Below are positions 18,686 through 27,791 of a stretch of 64,000 nt of DNA, piece by piece. Each line of letters starts with the position of its first letter. The stretch's first letter is position 1. The notes below the pieces were generated by a model that worked only from the letters and a program-made list of their open reading frames with translations, was not told where the DNA came from and ran no database searches. The position numbers and the translations under genes are program-made. Origin of the DNA: Planctomycetia bacterium (GTDB taxonomy: Bacteria; Planctomycetota; Planctomycetia; Pirellulales; Thermoguttaceae); the NCBI GenBank assembly GCA_030527105.1, contig JAUNBK010000004.1:1-64000 (forward strand), in the 5' to 3' direction.

Positions 18686-18859
18686 ACGGAGACCAAGAGC
18701 ATTATAGCATATGGACGGCGAAAAAACAAGCCCACCTACGCGACAAAAAATCACACCATGCCAAAAAGCCCTCCCGGACGAGCGCGAGCCAAGTCGAGAC
18801 AAGCATAGACCAGTCCGAGAGATGCTTTGGAGGTTGCCTTGTGCGAGTTTAAGAAAAAA

Positions 18860-19204
18860 TTAGCGTCCCTTTCCTCCACCTTTGGATCCGCCCTTCTTTC
18901 CGCCGCCTTTTTTCCCACCGCCTTTTGAACCACTCTTCATGCCACTTTTGGTGCCATCTTTCATGCCGCTCTTCATACCGTCTTTGGCACCGTCTTTCAA
19001 GCCACCTTTGGTACCGCTTTTCATTCCGTCCTTAGTGCCTTCCTTCAGACCTTTTTTGAGTCCTTTCTTCAAGCCGTCTTTCAGACCGTCTTTCATGCCT
19101 TCGGCTCTCACCCCTCCAGACTCCGCACGAACAACGTTACAATTGCCAAAACCAAACGACGCCAAGACCAAAGCCATCCCAACCAAAATCGCAAACCGTT
19201 TCAT
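18860..19204 (-). CDS. Tiny secreted protein made of K-x-G-x repeats
   Basis: The ATG at 19204 is chosen because AAGGAG lies seven bases before it; an in-frame ATG at 19240 lacks this. The 114-residue product has a signal peptide (MKRFAILVGMALVLASF, cleaved near VRAE). The rest is an almost unbroken four-residue repeat of the form K-[DKSE]-G-[LMTA], about 18 copies, such as KDGLKKGLKKGLKEG and KDGMKSGMKDGT. It ends in a Lys/Gly tail (KGGGKKGGGKK). The mature part would be extremely basic, without hydrophobic core or Cys. At DNA level the repeat is a 12-base unit with synonymous drift, so it is maintained at protein level. I recognise no family. Binding to acidic polymers is inferred from charge only. 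Confidence 0.8.
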   Translation of the reverse strand: MKRFAILVGMALVLASFGFGNCNVVRAESGGVRAEGMKDGLKDGLKKGLKKGLKEGTKDGMKSGTKGGLKDGAKDGMKSGMKDGTKSGMKSGSKGGGKKGGGKKGGSKGGGKGR

Positions 19205-19330
19205 AAGAAATCTCCTTGAAAAAATGTTTTTATAGAGCACTGTTGCCCTATTCTTAAGAACGCAATGCTGCGGAAAAATCTACAACCACGAAAAAATTTT
19301 TGGCAAAAAGAGAAAAATGCGCGTGAGAAA

Positions 19331-22300
19331 CTACTTATTGGCGGACTTGATATACTCGCGCAAAAAGTTCCCCGTTCGGCTTTCTTCGACCTGAATCACG
19401 TCGTCGGGCGCGCCCGAAGTGACGATAAATCCACCAGCCGACCCACCCTCAGGTCCCAAGTCGATAATCCAATCCGCCGACGCAATGACGTCCAAATTGT
19501 GCTCGATCACGATCACAGAGTTTCCCCGATCCACCAAATCGTGCAGCACATTGAGGAGGCGCTCAACGTCCGCAAAATGCAGCCCTGTCGTGGGTTCGTC
19601 CAAAATGTAGAGCGTGTCCTTCGCATTGGTTCGATTCAGCTCCGCCGCGAGTTTAATGCGTTGCGCCTCCCCGCCGCTCAGCGTGGTGGAGGGCTGCCCC
19701 AACTCCAAATAGCCAAGCCCGACGGACATCAAACTGTCGAGCGGACGCTTGATCGCGGGGAAATTGGCAAAAAACTCTGCCGCCTCGTCGACTTTCATCT
19801 TCAAAATGTCGGCAATCGATTTTCCCTTGTATTTGATCTCCAACGTCTGAGAATTAAATCGCTTCCCCTCGCACTCCGGACACGCGACATAAATATCGGG
19901 CAAGAAATTCATCTCGATCTTTTGCACACCCTGCCCTTGGCAATGCTCGCAACGCCCGCCACGAACGTTGAAGCTGAATCGCCCGGTCTTGTACCCACGC
20001 AGCTTCGCCTCGCGCGTCCCAGCGTAGACCTTGCGGATTTCGTCGAAAATACCCATATACGTCGCTGGGTTGCTCCGTGGGGTTCTGCCGATCGGGGCTT
20101 GATTCACGAGAATCACCTTCCCAATACGATGAGCGCCACGCAGCCCCTCATATGGTCCCGGCTTGGCGGAGACGCCACCCAAACGACGAATAAGTGCCGG
20201 CGCGAGTGTCTCATTCACGAGAGAACTTTTCCCTGATCCACTCACTCCCGTGACGCACACGAAATGGTTGAGTGGGAAATCCGCCGTCACGTCTTGCAGG
20301 TTGTTCGTGCTCACGCCCTCTATCGAGACGTACTTCGTGCGAGAATTCACGGGACGCCGCTTGCGACGCAAAGCGTATCTCGAACGCTCGCGAAGATATT
20401 GCCCCGTAAGAGAACGTGGGTGATTTTGGATGCTCTCCGGCGTCCCCTCCGCAACAATCGTCCCTCCGTGCTCGCCCGCGCCGGGTCCCACATCGATGAT
20501 CCAGTCCGATTGGCGCATGATCGCCTCGTCGTGCTCCACAACCAACACGGTGTTGTCCATCCGCTGAAGTTGCCGAAGAGTGTCAATCAAACGCTGATTG
20601 TCGCGCGGATGCAGACCAATCGAAGGCTCGTCAAGAATGTAGCAAACCCCAACGAGACCCGAGCCGAGACCGCCAGCGAGACGAACGCGTTGAAATTCGC
20701 CGCCAGAGAGCGTGTCGGCACTGCGGTTGAGCGTCAAATAACCAAGCCCCACTTGCTCCAAAAACTGAAGCCGCGGCAAGATTTGGGACACAATCGGCTC
20801 CGCAATCGGAAACTCATCCTCTTCGTCAAACTCAAGGTGTTCGAAAAAGTTCAACACCTCCGCGACACTCATGGAAGATATCTCGCTAATCGTGCGCGCG
20901 TGCATGAAGTCCGTACGATTCGAGTTGCCAATCCGAACATTCAACGCCTCGGCGCGCAGCCTCGACCCGCCGCACGCTGGGCAGACGATCCGACCTCGAC
21001 ACGAATCCAAAATGGAACGAAACGCAATCGACGATCCGTGTTGATATTCCTCGTTGAGAATGTCGAAAATGCCTCTCACCTTGTCTCCGATTTTGGGGAG
21101 TTTCCTCGAAAGAGAAGTTTTTGCAGCTAAATCCGTGAGACTTCCGACCCCGAACGAAATTGAAGAGTCATCCTTCGCCTTGCGCATGTCTGCCGAGAAA
21201 TCGATCGCAGAATCCTCGCCATTGGCGGCCGGCTCGGACTCCAAAATGGACTCGATTTCCGCCTTTTTTCGCGAGGCTTTCTTCTCGTCCCCCGGCTTGC
21301 GATTTTTCACCACGCTCGAAGAACCAGCGCGCTCCTCGTCATCGTCCACAAACGCTCGTGGCGCAATCGCCTGCACCTCGTCATCCTCCCGCAAAACGGA
21401 GGATTTGAACGCTCCCTTGAGCGCTTTCGAGGCTCCCACCCCGGAGGATGAGGAAACAGAGGATAAAGAAGACGAAACATTAGAGTGGGATGAAGACGCG
21501 CCCACTCCAGAAGGTTGACTCTCTTTGTCGAGCGAAATGGAACTTGCGGAGCGGATTGCCGAGACTTGGTTGAGATACTCCTCTAAATCAAACATGTCGC
21601 TTTGCGATCCGTAGAGCAAAAAGTCGACCTGACGTTCATCAAGGCGATCCAACGGCGTGTTCCACCGAATACCCAAGACCGCAAGGCAAGGCGAAAGCTG
21701 CGAGCGAAAACGTTTGAGCGTCGCCTCAGAAACAGATTTCCAAATGCCAACCGCTCCAGACGCCAAGGAGAGTGATTTGTCCGTGAGAACCAAGTCCGGG
21801 TCGAATTTTTCGAGATGTCCAAACCCCTCGCAAGTCGCACAGATGCCGTACGGACTGTTGAAACTAAACATCCTCGGCTCAAGCGCGTCGAACTTTATAT
21901 TGCAAATGGGACACGCATTTTTGATGCTGAAGGCACGGTCTCGCCAAACGCAGCCCGCAGAGCCGACGTGCTCAATGGTGGCGATAATCTGCCCCCCACC
22001 ATGACGCAACCCGAGATTGACAGATTCAACCAGCCTTCCACGAGACGCCTCGCGCACGACGATTCGATCCACAATTGCCTCAACGGTATGGGGCTTGGTG
22101 GCATCCAACGCCTGCGCATTGTCCAACTCAAGAATAACGCCATCAACCCTGGCACGCACGTACCCCGCGCGACGAATAAGCTCAAAGACATCGAGGCAAT
22201 TCCCCCGCCTTTTTTTCACAATGGGAGCGATAAGCATCAGTCTCGTTCCCTCGGGGAGGGACATGAGAGTCTCCACAATCTGCTCGGGCAACAAAGGCTG

Positions 22301-22720
22301 AATCGCCCTGCCACATTTTGGGCAAGAGGCGGTGCCAAGACGAGCGAAGAGGAGGCGCAAATAATCGTATATCTCCGTCATTGTACCAACCGTGCTGCGC
22401 GGATTGCTCACGCCGACGTGCTGGTCGATGGAGATAGTAGGTTGCAGCCCCTCGATCCGATCGACCTCGGGGCACTCCAATTGGTGGAAGAATTGTCTAG
22501 AATAGACGGAAAGACTCTCGATATATTGCCTCTGCCCCTCGGCATAGAGGGTGTCGAACGCAAGAGAGCTTTTCCCGGAGCCGCTGGGTCCCGTGATAAC
22601 GACGAGCCGGTTTCGTGGGATACCCACAGAAACGTTCTTTAAATTATGTACTTTCGCGCCAACGATATTAATCTTTTTCTTTTGAAGACTTACGTTAATA
22701 GCGCTGGGACGAGGAGACAT
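19331..22720 (-). CDS. uvrA: Excinuclease ABC subunit A
   Basis: UvrA recognises DNA lesions in nucleotide excision repair with UvrB. The 1,129-residue protein has two ABC ATPase units: Walker [10 protein letters not shown] near residue 44 and GVSGSGKSS in the second half. The signatures [12 protein letters not shown] and [12 protein letters not shown] and the zinc-finger cysteines (CPICN...CATCEG and CEHCQGQG...CPECEG) are present. The usual length is about 940. The extra about 150 residues form a Ser-rich then acidic insertion at about residues 390-540, placed before the [11 protein letters not shown] region, away from the ATPase motifs. All core motifs are intact, so the enzyme should work. 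Repeat copy D ends 59 bp before the start. Confidence 0.96.
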   Translation of the reverse strand: MSPRPSAINVSLQKKKINIVGAKVHNLKNVSVGIPRNRLVVITGPSGSGKSSLAFDTLYAEGQRQYIESLSVYSRQFFHQLECPEVDRIEGLQPTISIDQHVGVSNPRSTVGTMTEIYDYLRLLFARLGTASCPKCGRAIQPLLPEQIVETLMSLPEGTRLMLIAPIVKKRRGNCLDVFELIRRAGYVRARVDGVILELDNAQALDATKPHTVEAIVDRIVVREASRGRLVESVNLGLRHGGGQIIATIEHVGSAGCVWRDRAFSIKNACPICNIKFDALEPRMFSFNSPYGICATCEGFGHLEKFDPDLVLTDKSLSLASGAVGIWKSVSEATLKRFRSQLSPCLAVLGIRWNTPLDRLDERQVDFLLYGSQSDMFDLEEYLNQVSAIRSASSISLDKESQPSGVGASSSHSNVSSSLSSVSSSSGVGASKALKGAFKSSVLREDDEVQAIAPRAFVDDDEERAGSSSVVKNRKPGDEKKASRKKAEIESILESEPAANGEDSAIDFSADMRKAKDDSSISFGVGSLTDLAAKTSLSRKLPKIGDKVRGIFDILNEEYQHGSSIAFRSILDSCRGRIVCPACGGSRLRAEALNVRIGNSNRTDFMHARTISEISSMSVAEVLNFFEHLEFDEEDEFPIAEPIVSQILPRLQFLEQVGLGYLTLNRSADTLSGGEFQRVRLAGGLGSGLVGVCYILDEPSIGLHPRDNQRLIDTLRQLQRMDNTVLVVEHDEAIMRQSDWIIDVGPGAGEHGGTIVAEGTPESIQNHPRSLTGQYLRERSRYALRRKRRPVNSRTKYVSIEGVSTNNLQDVTADFPLNHFVCVTGVSGSGKSSLVNETLAPALIRRLGGVSAKPGPYEGLRGAHRIGKVILVNQAPIGRTPRSNPATYMGIFDEIRKVYAGTREAKLRGYKTGRFSFNVRGGRCEHCQGQGVQKIEMNFLPDIYVACPECEGKRFNSQTLEIKYKGKSIADILKMKVDEAAEFFANFPAIKRPLDSLMSVGLGYLELGQPSTTLSGGEAQRIKLAAELNRTNAKDTLYILDEPTTGLHFADVERLLNVLHDLVDRGNSVIVIEHNLDVIASADWIIDLGPEGGSAGGFIVTSGAPDDVIQVEESRTGNFLREYIKSANK

Positions 22721-22778
22721 ACTTCGACTCTTTCACTTAAAAACCAGTGTGCAGTCTACCAATGATTATTTTGTTCGC

Positions 22779-22886
22779 TATACTCATCGTACTTTAAAAT
22801 TCCCGTTTTGCGCGACGTTCTGCGAGCCGTGGTGCGAGAGCTTCCGACGGCAGGCGGAATCGGAAATTTCGACGAGGAGCATCACA
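22779..22886 (-). repeat. Dispersed repeat, copy D
   Basis: This full-length copy is in the opposite orientation to A, C and F. On the plus strand it runs from TATACTCATCG through TTTAAAATTCCCGTTTTGCG and GCGAGCCGTGGTGCG to GGAAATTTCGACGAG. It lies 59 bp before the uvrA start codon. Confidence 0.75.
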
Positions 22887-22997
22887 ACTACTTGCGATGG
22901 CGGATTCGCGAGCGCATCTTTCTCTTTTTACGACCGATCTTGCGACGCCCTTTTCCTGACTGCTTCGTTCCCACGTGTCCTGTCTCCTATAAAACTT

Positions 22998-23019
22998 ACT
23001 TATCGTACTTCAAAATTCC
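22998..23019 (-). repeat. Dispersed repeat, right-end fragment H
   Basis: Twenty-two bases match the right end of copy D with two differences, then the similarity fades. It lies about 110 bp from copy D in the same gene-free stretch (22721-23363). Confidence 0.45.
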
Positions 23020-23159
23020 AGCACTCATAACACCCTCTGAGTCGAGAAGCGCAGCTCCAACAGCGCTCGGCTCGTTGAAAATTCGCATAGAATCTACTCT
23101 TCCATGAAATTTTCGAACGTGTAATGGTACCAAAACAACCAACGAAAGCCTGATTATAC

Positions 23160-23352
23160 CATTTTTCACTCAAATTAAAAGGGGGAGGGGAGTAATTTGT
23201 GTCACTGTATCCACACCAGTATCCTTGTCGTGTCTGTCTCCGTCTCAAGCCGATGTGCGAAGTCTCCCGCGCAGGCGAGAGTTGAAACTTGCACGACGCA
23301 AAGCAAACACCGCACGTTCCCGAGAAGGATCGCGCGGTGTTTCGTTTTTTTC
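23160..23352 (+). ncRNA. Candidate small RNA ending in a terminator
   Basis: No protein frame is convincing here, yet the plus strand ends in a good intrinsic terminator although no plus-strand gene precedes it. Upstream of the terminator lies a hairpin with CTCCCGC/GCGAGAG arms (around 23267-23285) and flanking AAGT/ACTT. The 5' end is not defined because I could not find a clear promoter. It matches no RNA family I can recognise (not 6S, tmRNA, SRP or RNase P by their conserved motifs). Confidence 0.3.
23305..23352 (+). terminator. Rho-independent terminator
   Basis: AAACACCGC (23305-23313) and GCGGTGTTT (23334-23342) form a 9-bp stem with a 20-base loop, followed on the plus strand by CGTTTTTTT. 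On the minus strand the stem also lies just past the TIM-barrel gene but is followed only by a broken T-tract, so it may serve both directions. Confidence 0.65.
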
Positions 23353-23363
23353 GATGCGAAAAA

Positions 23364-24329
23364 TTATTTCCCTGCGATAATCAAATCGAGGTCAGCGCTT
23401 TTCTTGTCGTTCGGATCGCCACCGCCCTCAATCGTCATGAAACCATTGTAGCCGACGTCCTCAATTGCCTTTCGCACGACGGGCCAATTGACGCTTCCGG
23501 CGCGTATTTCACAGAAATTACCGGTGCCGGGCTGCTTCTCGTTCAAACGGAAATCCTTCACGTGCATCTTGATGATATCCTTGCCCAACGCATAAATATA
23601 CTCCTCGGGCTTCGCATATTTGACGTGATTGCCAATGTCGAAATAGCCCTGAATCCACGGCGAGCGGAAATATTTCACGAATGCGGCAAAGAAATCCGGC
23701 GTAATCCACAGATTGTTCCACACGTTCTCAATACCAATAACGACGCCATTCTTCTCGGCAGCGGGGATGAGTCCCTTGAGTGCCTCGATGCTTACTTTCG
23801 TGGCATAGTTTTGCGCCTCAATATAGGCAGCGTAGCGCGAGTTGTCTCCGTCCGCGACTTTGGAAACCATGAGTGTGTCGGGATCAAACTCAATGCGGAA
23901 CTCGTGCGGCTGAGGCATCGTCCCACCCGTGCGGCAAGGGACGAGAAGAATCGCGTTGGCTCCATATCCCTTGGCGGACTCAAGCGCCGTCACGACGCTG
24001 TCGATGTCGCCCTGGAGGGAGTTGGGGTTATTGAAATTCGTCCACGCACGCATCACGGAGTGGATCTGCATTCCAACGCGATCCGCCATGATTCTCGCTT
24101 TCTCGGCTTTCTCAAACCCGACCGACCACGCAGTCGTTTCCGCGCCATGAAATCCTAGCGCCTTCCAATTCGTGAGGACTTGCTCAGACGGCTCTCCACA
24201 AATGAGCGCCTTGAGGAGCTTCGTTTTCCACTGGGGCGTCTCAGCACAAACCTGCGTGGGCAAGGTGAAAGATGCGGCACCAACAACGGTCGCTGCGGCG
24301 GCGGTGTGAAGGAAATCTCGTCGATTCAT
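23364..24329 (-). CDS. Tat-exported sugar phosphate isomerase/epimerase-like protein
   Basis: The 321-residue product starts MNRRDFLHTAAAATVVGAA, a twin-arginine signal ending near VCAE, so it is exported folded. The body is a xylose-isomerase-like TIM barrel (AP endonuclease 2 family). The metal-site pattern is visible in VVIGIENVWNN, in GYFDIGNHVKY, in IKMHVKDF and in the late glutamate of GFMTIEGGG. Such proteins isomerise or epimerise sugars, often in oligosaccharide or inositol breakdown, and planctomycetes carry many of them. The exact substrate cannot be read from sequence. GGAGA stands six bases before the ATG. It stands alone, with terminator-like structures on both sides. Confidence 0.87.
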   Translation of the reverse strand: MNRRDFLHTAAAATVVGAASFTLPTQVCAETPQWKTKLLKALICGEPSEQVLTNWKALGFHGAETTAWSVGFEKAEKARIMADRVGMQIHSVMRAWTNFNNPNSLQGDIDSVVTALESAKGYGANAILLVPCRTGGTMPQPHEFRIEFDPDTLMVSKVADGDNSRYAAYIEAQNYATKVSIEALKGLIPAAEKNGVVIGIENVWNNLWITPDFFAAFVKYFRSPWIQGYFDIGNHVKYAKPEEYIYALGKDIIKMHVKDFRLNEKQPGTGNFCEIRAGSVNWPVVRKAIEDVGYNGFMTIEGGGDPNDKKSADLDLIIAGK

Positions 24330-24439
24330 TTTTTATCTCCATATTTATTATAGCACTTTATGATTCTGATTTTCGTGACGAACCACGCCACGGCGCGCTG
24401 CACCAAAGCGAACGATCGACGAAACGAGGCTCGGAACCA

Positions 24440-24476
24440 TAAAAAAACTCAAAAGTGGCGGAACACGAACTCCGCC
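24440..24476 (-). terminator. Rho-independent terminator
   Basis: On the minus strand GGCGGA and TCCGCC form a 6-bp stem with an 8-base loop (24457-24476), followed by ACTTTTGAGTTTTTTT. It terminates the gene run ending at 24559. Confidence 0.65.
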
Positions 24477-24558
24477 TTCACTCCATCATAACCAAAATTC
24501 ACGCAAAAGTCAAGCGGCAGGGGCGGAAATTTTGCCGATTTTGCGCTTTTTTTGTGTC

Positions 24559-25086
24559 TTAAGCTGGCTCCTCGCTGTAGAGAAGCTGCTTTTCTCGATA
24601 AACCTCAAGACGCCACGCTCCTAAAGTCGAATTCTGCTCGAGAAGCGCGATTTGTTGCTTGGCGTCCTCGATGCGTTGCTGACGATACAAAACCGAGACG
24701 AGAAGAAGTCGGGACTGGACGTCGTCCGAAAAACGATCCAATCGCGCGCGCAAAAGACGCTCCGCCTCGTAAAAATTGCGACGCAAATATGCCGTTTGCG
24801 CGAGAGGGAGAGTGTCGTCCGCCAACGCCTCCTGTCTGTGTTTGCGTTCGTACTCCTCGCGCACCTTTTCGCATCGGTGTGACGCGACGACGCCAAGGAG
24901 CCACACTGCCGCAAAAAGGACGAGGAGAATCGTTTGGGACGAATCCGCAGCCACTTCCGTCCAAAACAAGGTCGTGAGAATGATTCCCGAGGCGAAAAAG
25001 GCGTAAATCATCGCGACCACCCACGCCGCTATCGATCCGAATCTGCGGAGATACTCCAATCCCGGCCAAAATTTGCAAATTTTCAT
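24559..25086 (-). CDS. Small membrane protein with TPR-like tail
   Basis: The ATG at 25086 is chosen because AAGGGA lies seven bases before it. The product is about 175 residues with two membrane segments (AAWVVAMIYAFFASGIILTT and ILLVLFAAVWLLGVVAS). A charged stretch follows, then a helical tail with two TPR-like units (LPLAQTAYLRRNFYEAERLL, and SRLLLVSVLYRQQRIEDAKQ). No catalytic motif is visible. It lies 81 bp downstream of the hydrolase-like gene on the same strand and may be cotranscribed. The family is not recognised. A scaffold in the inner membrane is a reasonable guess only. Confidence 0.7.
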   Translation of the reverse strand: MKICKFWPGLEYLRRFGSIAAWVVAMIYAFFASGIILTTLFWTEVAADSSQTILLVLFAAVWLLGVVASHRCEKVREEYERKHRQEALADDTLPLAQTAYLRRNFYEAERLLRARLDRFSDDVQSRLLLVSVLYRQQRIEDAKQQIALLEQNSTLGAWRLEVYREKQLLYSEEPA

Positions 25087-25167
25087 CGACACATCCCTTT
25101 GTACACCTTGGAACAAAATTTCACTTTTCCGCAGATCAATTCCAACGACGGACTCTATCGACGTCGC

Positions 25168-27573
25168 TTATTTTGCGCGCCTCAAATCCGCCTGAATTTT
25201 GAGCCAGAACGGATTTTGCCGATCCCCACGCCGTCGAACATCCTCGAGGAGCACGCGCAGACTCGGACGCAATCCCTCTCGAGGCGCGATGTTTTTCCCA
25301 TTGACAAGCACGTTGATCGGCGCGTTATAATCCAGCATCCCGGGACCCATCCAAAGCGAAACGCGCGCCTTTATCGACGAAAGTTTGAGCGTGTTCGCCT
25401 TTGGAATCAACTCCGCGATTATTTTCCCTGTGGGCATGTTGCGCGGTGGGAATTCGTGCGCAGCGACCAAATTATTCTCCGGGATATCGTCCAACTCCAC
25501 CCACCAGAAGAAATTGTCGCACTGTCGAAGCGTGCGGACTTGGAATTTCTCGGGGTAGAAATTTCTTTTTTTGCGTTTCATCCAGTCGAAAATGCGATGC
25601 ACCTCGTCAAAAAACGGCTCACGCCCTCGCCCGAGAAACTCGACGCACGTGGCATCAAACGCGCGCACCATATATTGGGAGAGGGAGCCGGAATTTTCCC
25701 CAAGGATGGAGTTGTCCAATTCTCCACAAATATAATAAATCGGGAGCAACTGCGCGTTTTGCCAATACGAGACGGCATACTTTTTCGCCCGACACGAGAA
25801 GAGGACGACCCCCGCCCACAAATCGGGGTGCGCCAAGCCAATATCCCACGCGGCATCGCCCCCCTCGAAATGCCCCGAGAGAAAGACCCGATCGGTGTCG
25901 ATAGCGAAATATCGCGACGCATCGTGCAGCGCGTTCAAGACTGCGGCGTGCTCACGCGCGGAATATTCGTATTCCCTCTGCCCATTCTTTTGCCACTGAG
26001 GAGCAATGATGATATACCCATGCCGCCCCGCCTGACCATATCGGAAGCCCTTTGGGTTGAATCCCCCCGTCCACCACTCGAGTTCCTTCTCAGGCGAGTC
26101 CATCATCCCATTGAGACAAACGATCACGGGATAAAGCCGATGCGGGTCGTACTCGAGCGGCACCTGCACCCAATAATCGACCGGCACCTGATCAATGGAC
26201 GACTCGGTTTGGAGTTTGAAGAAGCCGTCCTTTCCGAGCCAGTGTTCTTTTTTGAGCGGGACGGGCGGTTTCATGTGCGCAATTATCGCCGCCACGGTCT
26301 CCACCCGGGCAGCCTCCTCGGAGCGAAACCTTTCGAAAATCGTCTCGCGACTCAACTCGCTCTGCGCCTCCATGTACTCGCAAATGAGCGCCCTCGTTTT
26401 CACGGCGGAGACCGCTTGCGTGATTCGATCCGAGGCACGGCGACTCCCCATGAGCCAACACGTGACGACAAGCGCCGCTTTTTCCTCCGCCGGAATGCCC
26501 GAGACGTCCATGATATTCTCAAACGCCTCCATGCGAGCGATCGTGTTTTCGTTCACGTTTTCGAGGATTTCGACAAGTACCGGCTTGAGCGCCGCGCGAA
26601 TATCCTCCTCCTTAAGGGACTTCCACACGATCTGAATCTGCTCGATTAATGTTTCGATTCTCTTTTCTCGCTGCGCGTGCGCGTCGAGCATGTCGCGCAC
26701 TTTTTGGAGCGTTTCTCCGGCGACTTCGTCACTTGGGAAATTCTCCAACATACGCCGAACGAGCACGAATTGACCATTTTCCTCGCGCAGCACCAACTCC
26801 GCAAGCGCCCTCTGCGCCGCAAGCTGCCTGACGCGCATGAATGTGGGAGAGAGCGCCGCCTCCAACTCCGCCCGTTTCTCCGGCGCGGCAGTCTGCAAGA
26901 TGCGATTCAATTCGTACGCCGCCATGTCGTACCTCTCGCCCTGAATGAAGAATCTCGCGATTTTCAACGCCGCCTCCGTCTCGTCCCCCTTGCACAAGCG
27001 CAGCGATTGATGGCGAAGGATTGGCAAAAGTTCCTCCGACGAAATGGAAGACGTGGCAATGCGCATGTCCCACACGTATTTCGTGCACTCGAGGCGCGTC
27101 CATTGTGGCGCAAGCTCCGTGATGCATTGCACCAATTCGAGAGGACCGGAAGTCGTCGCGACCTGAATCGTTCGTCTCCCAAATTGATCGAACGGCTCAG
27201 CTTTGAGTATCAACCCCATATTGCGCACGGCGCCACCCTTGCCCGAGATTTGCTGGCGGAGGTTGAATTTTTCGGGTAAAATGTTCGCCTCTTCCCTCAT
27301 CGGAACATCGACAACACGCCTCTTCGGAACATAAGTGCGTCGCAAATCGTCGTCGATAAACACAATCGACATGGGAACCATCTGCGCGTTCATGTCGGCA
27401 TACGCCTGAATGTCGCCAAATTTGGGGAGCATTCCCTCGCGACCAATATACGCACGCCCGTCGTCCAAGACAATCTCCACCGCAGAAACTCGCGCGTGAA
27501 GGAACAAACCAACGCACAAAACTGCCGCGAGAATGGCACAATTCAAGATGCGCACGAAAAAAACTCTCTTCAT
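25168..27573 (-). CDS. Secreted protein with an alpha/beta-hydrolase domain lacking the serine
   Basis: The ATG at 27573 (MKRVFFVRILNCAILAAV) is preferred over the longer frame because it starts a clear signal peptide. The product is 801 residues. The first about 500 residues are helical and not recognised. The C-terminal part is an esterase/PHB-depolymerase-like alpha/beta hydrolase: YPVIVCLNGM, then YIIIAPQWQ, then RVFLSGHFEGGDAAWD. The nucleophile motif is normally G-H-S-x-G-G. Here the serine codon is TTC (Phe), which is one base from TCC. The rest of the fold is well kept, including GLAHPDLWAGVVLFS, so the protein is probably non-catalytic rather than decayed. A binding role is inferred. 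Confidence 0.75.
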   Translation of the reverse strand: MKRVFFVRILNCAILAAVLCVGLFLHARVSAVEIVLDDGRAYIGREGMLPKFGDIQAYADMNAQMVPMSIVFIDDDLRRTYVPKRRVVDVPMREEANILPEKFNLRQQISGKGGAVRNMGLILKAEPFDQFGRRTIQVATTSGPLELVQCITELAPQWTRLECTKYVWDMRIATSSISSEELLPILRHQSLRLCKGDETEAALKIARFFIQGERYDMAAYELNRILQTAAPEKRAELEAALSPTFMRVRQLAAQRALAELVLREENGQFVLVRRMLENFPSDEVAGETLQKVRDMLDAHAQREKRIETLIEQIQIVWKSLKEEDIRAALKPVLVEILENVNENTIARMEAFENIMDVSGIPAEEKAALVVTCWLMGSRRASDRITQAVSAVKTRALICEYMEAQSELSRETIFERFRSEEAARVETVAAIIAHMKPPVPLKKEHWLGKDGFFKLQTESSIDQVPVDYWVQVPLEYDPHRLYPVIVCLNGMMDSPEKELEWWTGGFNPKGFRYGQAGRHGYIIIAPQWQKNGQREYEYSAREHAAVLNALHDASRYFAIDTDRVFLSGHFEGGDAAWDIGLAHPDLWAGVVLFSCRAKKYAVSYWQNAQLLPIYYICGELDNSILGENSGSLSQYMVRAFDATCVEFLGRGREPFFDEVHRIFDWMKRKKRNFYPEKFQVRTLRQCDNFFWWVELDDIPENNLVAAHEFPPRNMPTGKIIAELIPKANTLKLSSIKARVSLWMGPGMLDYNAPINVLVNGKNIAPREGLRPSLRVLLEDVRRRGDRQNPFWLKIQADLRRAK

Positions 27574-27791
27574 TGGATTCTCACTTTCTAACGCGAAGTA
27601 ACCTGTGTGTGCGATGAGTGCAGGCGACACAAAAGACGAATCCCGCACAACCCAACAGGCGCTGCTGCCAGGGGAAAAGGAGACGAAGGAGGCGAAAACT
27701 CGAGGAAGGTCCCGAAAGCGAGCAACAGCAGGACAGACCGCCGTCAAAAAAAGCGATCTGCCCCTGAATTTTCACTCAAAACGGCGAGAAA

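Noticed and set aside
18890..19110. CRISPR-like short repeats
   Set aside because: The periodicity is a 12-base coding repeat (K-x-G-x), without spacers.
24934..26649. A 571-codon plus-strand frame opposite the hydrolase-like gene
   Set aside because: Arg/Pro-rich shadow without ribosome-binding site; the minus strand has a signal peptide and a known fold.
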